Positions 58,380 through 64,000 of a stretch of DNA of 64,000 nt are shown piece by piece. Where the stretch lies: assembly GCA_963810055.1 (NCBI GenBank), contig CAWEME010000001.1:1-64000 (forward strand). Reading direction: 5' to 3'. The notes beneath the pieces were generated by a model that saw only the letters and a list, made by a program, of their open reading frames with translations, ran no database searches and had not been told where the DNA came from. The position numbers were made by a program, and so were the translations under genes. The first letter of the stretch is position 1, and each line of letters starts with the position of its first letter. This DNA is from REEB95 sp963810055. Its GTDB lineage: Bacteria; Pseudomonadota; Alphaproteobacteria; ATCC43930; CGMCC-115725.

Positions 58380-60727
58380 CTAGGCGCCGTTCCGGCCGCT
58401 GACGTGAATCGCGCGCCACAGTCGCTCGGGCGTGGCCGGCATCTCGAAATGCCTTATGCCCAGAGGCGCGAGCGCGTCGTTGACCGCGTTCATCACCGCC
58501 GGCAGCGCGCCGACGCAGCCGGCTTCGCCCGCGCCCTTGATGCCCAAGGGATTGTTCTTGGCCGGGACGTCGTTGTTGCCGACGGCGAATAACGGAAAAT
58601 CCCCGGCGCGCGGCATGCAATAATCCATGAACGAGCCGCTCAAGAGCTGGCCGCTTTCCTTGTCGTAGACCATGTTCTCGCACAAAGCCTGGCCCGCGCC
58701 CTGGGCGATGCCGCCATGGATCTGGCCCTTCAGCAGCAGCGGGTTGACCACCACGCCGACATCGTCCACTACCGCGTAGCTCACGATCCGGGCCACGCCG
58801 GTATCGGGGTCGATCTCGATCTCGCAGAGATGGCAGCCATTGGGGAAAGTGCCGGCGGGCGGGCGGAACACGGCGTTGGCGCTCAGGCCCATCTCGATCT
58901 CGGGCGGCATGCGCTGCATGTTGTAGGAGGCCTTGGCGACCGTGATCAGGTCGATCGACTTGTCGGTGCCGGCCACATTGAACTTGCCGTCGGCGAATTC
59001 GATGTCGAGCGCCGAGGCTTCGAGCAGATGGCCGGCGATCTTCTTGCCCTTTTCGATGATGCGTTCGGCGGCCAGCTTCAAGGCCGCGCCGCCGACCGAG
59101 AGGGTGCGCGAGCCGAACGTGCCGCGGCCGTGGAACACCTTGTCGGTGTCGCCGTAGATCAGCGTCACCTGGCCGGGTTCGAGGCCGAGGAAGTGGTTGG
59201 CCAATTGCCGGAAGGCGGTTTCATGGCCCTGGCCGTGGCTGTGGCTGCCGAGCAGGAAGGTGGCGCCGCCGGTGGCGTCGAAGCGGATTTCCATGGCCTC
59301 TTCGAAGGGCGAAGCCGCCGGCCCGCCCGCCACCTCGATCACCGAAGCGAGACCCACGCCGTAAAGCTTGCCCGCCTTGCGCGCCGCTTCCTTCCGCGCC
59401 GCGGCGCCTTTCCAGTCGCCGAGTTCGAGCGCCAGATCCATGGTCTTCTCGAACTCGCCGCAGTCATAGGTGAACACCAGCCCGGTCTTGTAGGGCATGG
59501 CCGAAGGCGGAATCATGTTGCGGCGGCGCAGCTCGGCGCGGTCGATTTTGAGTTCGCGCGCGGCGATGTCGATGATGCGCTCGATGCAGTAAGAGGCCTC
59601 GGGCCGTCCCGCGCCGCGATAGGGGCAGGTCGGGTTGGTGTTGGAAAACACCCCGGTCACCTTCACATGGATCGCGGGCGTGGTGTAGGGCCCGGCCAGC
59701 CCGCCCAAATTGCCCACCGGCACGTGCAGTCCGTTGGAAGCGAGATAGGCGCCGAGATTGGCGATGGTCTCGACATTGAGCGCCAGGAACTTGCCGTTGC
59801 CGTCGAGCGCCAGCGAAACCTCGGATACGTTGTCGCGCGCATGATGGTCGCCGACGAAGGATTCGCCGCGTTCGGCGATCCATTTCACCGGCCGTCCGGT
59901 CTTCTTCGCCGCCCACAGCACCAGCGCGTATTCGGGAAAGGCGCTGCCCTTCATGCCGAAGCCGCCGCCGACATCGGGCGAGATCAGGCGGAACTTGCTG
60001 GCCGGCAGCTTGAACACCTGGTCGGCGAGATCGGCGCGCATCAGATGCGGCGCCTGCAGCCCGGCATGGAGGATGTAGCGTTCCTCGCGGGTGTCGTAGA
60101 ACCCGAGCGCGGTGCGCGCCTCCATCGGGTTGGGCGCGACGCGGTTGATGACGAAGCGTTCCTTGATCACGTGCTTGGCCTGGGCGAAGGCCGCCTTCAC
60201 CTTCTCCTCGTTGCCGACATGCTCGACGAAGCAGATGTTGCCGGGCGATTCGTCCCACACATTGGGCGCGCCCGGGCGCCAGCGTCCCGGCGGTGTCGGT
60301 GACCGAGGGCAGGGTTTCGTAGTCCACCTCGACCAGCTCGGCCGCGTCCTTGGCGAGCGCCGAGGGTTTCCGCGATTACGGCAACGACCGGATCGCCGAC
60401 ATGCCGCACCCGGTCGAGCGCCAGGATGCGGTAGGGCGTGGAGAAATTCGGGCTGCCGTCCGGCCGCTTGCGCGAAACCCGGGCGCGCAACGTGCCGAGC
60501 TTGTCGGAATCGGCGTCCTTGCCGGTGAGCACGGCGAGCACGCCGGGCAGGGCCTCGGCCGCCTTGGCGTCGATGCGCTTGATGCGCGCCGCGGCATGGG
60601 GCGAGCGCAGCACGTAAAGATACGCCTGGCGCGGGAGGACGATGTCGTCGACATAACGGCCGCGCCCGCGCAACAGCTGCAAATCCTCGGTGCGCGGCAC
60701 CGGACTGCCGAGATCGAATTCACGCAT
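58380..60727 (-). CDS. Xanthine dehydrogenase/CoxL-like molybdenum-binding subunit (two frame breaks)
   Basis: This is a large molybdopterin-cytosine-dinucleotide subunit of the xanthine oxidase family. VPRTEDLQLLRGRGRYVDDI begins the first domain, GGGFGMKG and PYRGAGRPEASY surround the active site, and KGAGEAGCVGALPAV holds the catalytic Glu. PYRGAGR is of the form II (CoxL-like) type, not the Cys-containing CO dehydrogenase motif. Single extra G residues break the frame near 60357-60362 and near 60270-60276; correcting both gives 781 residues. No small FeS subunit, FAD subunit or maturation gene is adjacent. The substrate (aldehyde, purine or N-heterocycle) is unknown. Confidence 0.88.
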
Positions 60728-60833
60728 GGTCCGGGAAAATCCTCCAAAACCGGCACGGGAAGGCCCGCGATCCTGCCCTTTCGGTCCCACTCCTGTCTAG
60801 GTGTCGCGTGGCATAATCGATCGAGGGGGCCGA

Positions 60834-60861
60834 TTGACAGGCTCCGCGCCAGCCGTGAAAG
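60834..60861 (+). promoter_or_regulatory. Leader element shared by both substrate-binding genes (copy 1)
   Basis: TTGACAGG starts at 60834 and GCCGTGAAAGT ends at 60861. Nearly the same blocks with nearly the same spacing precede the second paralogue. TTGACA fits a -35, but a clear -10 is not visible. The element starts 50 bases before the start codon. Confidence 0.5.
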
Positions 60862-60883
60862 TTGATCCTGGGGGAAATCAAGA

Positions 60884-61900
60884 ATGAACGGATACCGTCG
60901 CGTTGCCGGAGCGGCCTTACTTTTGGCTTCGCTTGTGACGACCTCCGCGGCGCGCGCCGAGGAGCCGCTTCATCTCCGCCTCGGCTGGGCGGTCATTCCC
61001 GGCCAGCTCGTCGCCATCCTCTACAACAAGCCCGATATCCTCAAGCATTACGGAAAGTCCTACACCACCGAAACCATCCGCTTCCGCGGCAGCGCGCCGC
61101 AGATCACCGCGCTCGCCTCGGACCAGATCGACATCGCCGCCTTCGCCTTCTCCACCCTCGCGCTCGCCATCCAGAACGCGCATATGGAGGACGTCCGCGT
61201 CATCGGCGACCTCTACCAGGACGGAATATCCGGCTATTACGCCAACGAATACGCGGTGCGCGCCGACAGCGACATCAAGCGGGTCGAGGATCTGAAGGGC
61301 AAGGTGGTGGCCTCGAACGGCATCGGCGGCGCCGCCGACATGGGGCTGCGGAAAATGCTGCGCGCCCACGGGCTCGAGGAAAACCGCGACTATCAGCTGG
61401 TCGAGATCGAATTCCCCAACATGCTCACGGCGTTGACCGCGAAGAAGATCGACCTCGGCGCGTTCGTCATGCCGTTCGCCTATATCGGCCACCAGCAGGG
61501 TGCGATCCGCACGCTCTTCACCATCCGGGATTCGATGGGTGAAACCCAGGCGACGCTGATGGCCGCGCGCGCGTCCTTCATCGCCGCGCATCGCGCGGCG
61601 TTGGTCGATTTCTTCGAGGACACGCAGATCGCTTTGCACTGGTTCTACGATCCCAAGCACCGCGACGCGGTTCTCGCATTGCTGGCGGGCTTCACCAAGG
61701 AGCCGGAATCGGATTTTTCGCCCTGGCTGTTCGTCAAGGGCCAGGACTATTACCACAATCCCGACGCACGGCCCAATCTCAAGGCGCTGCAAAACAACAT
61801 CAACACCCAGAAGCAGCTGGGATTCCTCGACATCGACATCGACGTGAAGAAATATTCCGACCTCTCATTGGTCGACGAGGCTGCCAAGCGACATCATTGA
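60884..61900 (+). CDS. ABC transporter substrate-binding protein, NMT1/SsuA-like (copy 1)
   Basis: This 338-residue periplasmic protein has a signal peptide ending in ARA near residue 26. The mature part has the two-lobed SsuA/NMT1 (thiamine-pyrimidine/sulfonate/taurine-type) fold: LRLGWAVIPGQLVAILYN, FRGSAPQITAL, VEDLKGKVVASNGIGG and IALHWFYDP. The ligand is not identifiable by eye. It is about two-thirds identical to the next gene, which follows after 123 bases; a third, broken copy is at 5.0-5.8 kb. It is divergent from the molybdenum hydroxylase. Confidence 0.9.
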   Translation: MNGYRRVAGAALLLASLVTTSAARAEEPLHLRLGWAVIPGQLVAILYNKPDILKHYGKSYTTETIRFRGSAPQITALASDQIDIAAFAFSTLALAIQNAHMEDVRVIGDLYQDGISGYYANEYAVRADSDIKRVEDLKGKVVASNGIGGAADMGLRKMLRAHGLEENRDYQLVEIEFPNMLTALTAKKIDLGAFVMPFAYIGHQQGAIRTLFTIRDSMGETQATLMAARASFIAAHRAALVDFFEDTQIALHWFYDPKHRDAVLALLAGFTKEPESDFSPWLFVKGQDYYHNPDARPNLKALQNNINTQKQLGFLDIDIDVKKYSDLSLVDEAAKRHH

Positions 61901-61942
61901 TATCGCTTGCCTATTTTCGCGTCACAGCGACGTTACGGCCGG

Positions 61943-61971
61943 TTGACAGGGACCCTTGCAGCCGCGAAAGT
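61943..61971 (+). promoter_or_regulatory. Leader element shared by both substrate-binding genes (copy 2)
   Basis: TTGACAGG at 61943 and GCCGCGAAAGT ending at 61971 repeat the leader of copy 1 with one base more spacing. The preceding GGCCG is shared too. It begins 81 bases before the second start codon. Confidence 0.5.
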
Positions 61972-62023
61972 CGGCGAAAGCGGCGCGAATTCGGGCCGCT
62001 GCGTGGAGGGAGGAAGATAAAAA

Positions 62024-63070
62024 ATGTGCAAGAAACGCCTGACGGCGGTGCTGACCGCCATGGCTTTTAGTCTCGCCGTTGGAACGGTTCTATTCTCGGC
62101 AACGCTCCTGACGAGTCCCGCGGCCCACGCGGACGAACCGCTGAAGCTGCGCATCGCCTGGGCGGTGATCCCGGGCCAGCTCACCGCCGTGCTGTTCGAC
62201 AACAAGGACATCCTCAAGCATTACGGCCAGAGCTATACGGTCGAACTCCAGCATTTCCGCGGCAGTACACCGGAGCTGACGGCGCTCGCCACCGGCGACA
62301 TCGATCTCGCTTCTCTCGCCTTCTCCTCCTTCGGCCTCGCCATCCAGAACGCGCACATGGACGATCTGCGCGCTGTCGCCGATCTCTACCAGGACGGCAT
62401 TCCGGGTTATTACTCGAGCGAATACATGGTTCGCGCCGACAGCGGCATCAAACGCGTCGAGGACCTGAAGGGCAAGATCATCGCCACCAACGCCATCGGC
62501 GGCGCGGTGGACATCGCCTCGAAGGCGATGCTGCTGAAGCACGGGCTCCAGGACAAGCGCGACTACCAGGTGGTCGAGGTGGAATTTCCCAACATGCTGT
62601 CGGCGATCGAGTCGAAGAAGATCGATCTCGCCACCATGATCATGCCGTTTTCGATCGAAGCCCATAAACAGGGCAATCTCAAGACCCTCTTCACCGTGGG
62701 CCAGGCGATGGGCGAGGCCCAGACCACGCTGTTGACGGCGCGCGCGCCGTTCATCGCCGCGCATCGCGCCGTTCTGGTCGATTTCTTCGAGGATTGGATC
62801 CGCGCGCTGCACTGGTTCTACGATCCCAAGAACCGCGACGCGGCGATCAAGATCATCGCCGATTTCACCAAAAAGCAGCCGAGCGAATATTCCGGCTGGC
62901 TCTTCACCAAGAAGGACAACTTCCGCAACCTCAACGCCATGCCGAACCTGAAGGCGTTGCAGAACAATCTCCAGGTCCAGAAGCAACTGGGCTTCCTCAA
63001 CATGGATATCGACGTTGGCAAGTATTCCGACGTGTCCATCGTCACCGAAGCCGCCAAAAGGCTGCACTGA
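62024..63070 (+). CDS. ABC transporter substrate-binding protein, NMT1/SsuA-like (copy 2)
   Basis: This 348-residue protein has a long signal peptide with cleavage expected after AHA near residue 37. The body matches copy 1 almost end to end without gaps: LRIAWAVIPGQLTAVLFD, FRGSTPELTAL, VEDLKGKIIATNAIGG, ALHWFYDPKNRD and QKQLGFLNMDIDV. Differences cluster in the ligand-facing region (LATMIMPFSIEAHKQG versus LGAFVMPFAYIGHQQG), so the two may bind related but different ligands. GGAGGAAG precedes the ATG. The ATPase gene follows after 5 bases. Confidence 0.9.
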   Translation: MCKKRLTAVLTAMAFSLAVGTVLFSATLLTSPAAHADEPLKLRIAWAVIPGQLTAVLFDNKDILKHYGQSYTVELQHFRGSTPELTALATGDIDLASLAFSSFGLAIQNAHMDDLRAVADLYQDGIPGYYSSEYMVRADSGIKRVEDLKGKIIATNAIGGAVDIASKAMLLKHGLQDKRDYQVVEVEFPNMLSAIESKKIDLATMIMPFSIEAHKQGNLKTLFTVGQAMGEAQTTLLTARAPFIAAHRAVLVDFFEDWIRALHWFYDPKNRDAAIKIIADFTKKQPSEYSGWLFTKKDNFRNLNAMPNLKALQNNLQVQKQLGFLNMDIDVGKYSDVSIVTEAAKRLH

Positions 63071-63075
63071 CCGAC

Positions 63076-63885
63076 ATGGATGGCACCAGAATGTCGACCG
63101 GTATCCAATTTAAGACGGTAAACCACACCTACCGTCCGCCGCGCGGCAAGCCGGTGCTGGCGCTGGAAGGCGTCTCGCTCGAGGTCAAGGACCGCGAATT
63201 CCTGGCGCTGCTTGGCCCTTCGGGCTGCGGCAAGAGTACCTTGCTCTATCTTCTCGGCGGTTTCCTGCCGGTCGAAAGCGGCGAAATCTCGGTCGGCGGC
63301 AAGAAGGTGCATGGTCCCGGCCCGGACCGCGGCATCGTGTTCCAGCACTTCGCGCTCTTTCCTTGGAAGACGGTGCGGCAGAACGTGCTCTATGGCCTCG
63401 AGAAGCAACATGTGCCGAAGCTCGAGCGAGCGCGCCGCGCCCAGGCGATGATCGAGCTGGTGCATTTGAACGGATTCGAGGACAGCTATCCCTCGCAGCT
63501 TTCGGGCGGCATGAAGCAGCGCGTGGCGATCGCGCGCACGCTCGCGGTGGAACCCGAAATCCTGCTGATGGATGAGCCCTTCGGCGCGCTCGACGCGCAG
63601 ACCCGCGCGCTGATGCACGAGGAGTTGCTGGCCATCATGCGGCGCGCGCCCAAGACGGTGGTGTTCGTCACCCATGACGTGCGCGAGGCGGTTTATCTCG
63701 CCGACCGCGTAGCGGTGATGTCGGCGCGGCCGGGACGGATCAAGGAGATCGTCGACACCAAGCTGCCCGGCGGCGTCAACCCCGAAGTCCAGCAGAGTCC
63801 GGAATTCGCCCAGAAGGTCGAGCATCTCTGGCAATTGGTGCGCGACGAGGCGATCAAGGCCCAAGCCCAGGCCGGACGCGGATGA
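63076..63885 (+). CDS. ABC transporter ATP-binding protein, SsuB/TauB-like
   Basis: This 269-residue ATPase drives the importer. Walker A is GPSGCGKSTLLYLLGG, the Q-loop follows in FQHFALFPWKTV, the signature is QLSGGMKQRVAIARTL, Walker B LLMDEPFGALD and the H-loop is VTHDVREAVYLADR. ATG 63091 (MSTGIQFK) is an alternative start. It overlaps the permease gene by 4 bases. Confidence 0.93.
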   Translation: MDGTRMSTGIQFKTVNHTYRPPRGKPVLALEGVSLEVKDREFLALLGPSGCGKSTLLYLLGGFLPVESGEISVGGKKVHGPGPDRGIVFQHFALFPWKTVRQNVLYGLEKQHVPKLERARRAQAMIELVHLNGFEDSYPSQLSGGMKQRVAIARTLAVEPEILLMDEPFGALDAQTRALMHEELLAIMRRAPKTVVFVTHDVREAVYLADRVAVMSARPGRIKEIVDTKLPGGVNPEVQQSPEFAQKVEHLWQLVRDEAIKAQAQAGRG

Positions 63886-64000
63886 TCTTCCGTTTTCTCA
63901 TCCGCATCTTCCCCCTGGTTCTGCTCGCGGGCCTGTGGGAGATCGCGCCGCGCATCGGCTTGGTCAATCCCGAGGTGCTGCCGCCGGCAAGCGCGGTGGC
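63882..64000 (+). CDS. ABC transporter permease (5' part, runs off the window)
   Basis: The frame starts at ATG 63882 with MIFRFLIRIFPLVLLAGLWE, a first transmembrane helix, and continues PRIGLVNPEVLPPASAV, the N-terminal pattern of SsuC/TauC permeases before the pore domain. Only 39 codons are in the window. Confidence 0.85.
   Translation, partial: MIFRFLIRIFPLVLLAGLWEIAPRIGLVNPEVLPPASAV

Overview
The window is GC-rich, densely coded alphaproteobacterial chromosome. The main evidence is gene order: tig-clpP-clpX-lon-hupB, a complete 14-gene nuoA-N operon followed by birA-coaX-rnj-mce-DUF1467, and proS-lolC-lolD-dnaE. The ProS is the short alphaproteobacterial form. A Rhodospirillales-like relative is plausible, but the sequence alone does not prove it.

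Layout. 0-9.7 kb: mixed genes (a lipoprotein, a GT87-type membrane glycosyltransferase, a Rieske ferredoxin, a stand-alone RAM domain, an RhlE-type helicase, a hydrolase, a decayed ABC substrate-binding gene, parE, an acyl-CoA thioesterase and an aromatic-acid-type MFS carrier). 9.8-13.6 kb: glnB-glnA behind a sigma-54-like promoter and with a strong terminator, an aminotransferase and a small membrane protein. 13.7-17.4 kb: tRNA-His, nnr, malonyl-CoA decarboxylase, a small unknown gene and tRNA-Leu. 17.5-24.2 kb: protein quality control and HU. 24.3-26.5 kb: tRNA-Val, a COQ10/RatA gene, a UbiE-like methyltransferase of different composition, and tRNA-Asp. 26.5-40.6 kb: complex I. 40.6-53.4 kb: housekeeping genes, interrupted between lolD and dnaE by a small accessory insert (a PemK/MazF toxin with a hybrid antitoxin, and a repeat-bearing gene). 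53.4-58.4 kb: dispersed palindromes, HspQ, and a GDP-sugar and lipid-linked glycosyltransferase group. 58.4-64 kb: a molybdenum hydroxylase large subunit divergent from an NMT1/SsuA-type ABC importer with two tandem substrate-binding paralogues; the importer runs off the window end.

Two points affect how everything else is read. First, at least seven otherwise normal genes, several of them essential (tig, proS, dnaE, lolD), contain single-base frame breaks, mostly +1. Removing them restores exact family-length proteins, so sequencing or assembly indels are the likeliest explanation. These genes are annotated over their full span with the break noted. Second, the only convincing true pseudogene is a third, 5'-truncated paralogue of the ABC substrate-binding proteins. 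It lies next to three exact 28-bp tandem repeats that carry the parE stop codon.

The most unusual candidate is the toxin-antitoxin pair at 48.4-49.1 kb. The antitoxin keeps a MazE-like C-terminal tail on an unrelated N-terminal domain, and a perfect palindrome sits over its promoter. No large unknown multi-gene system was seen.
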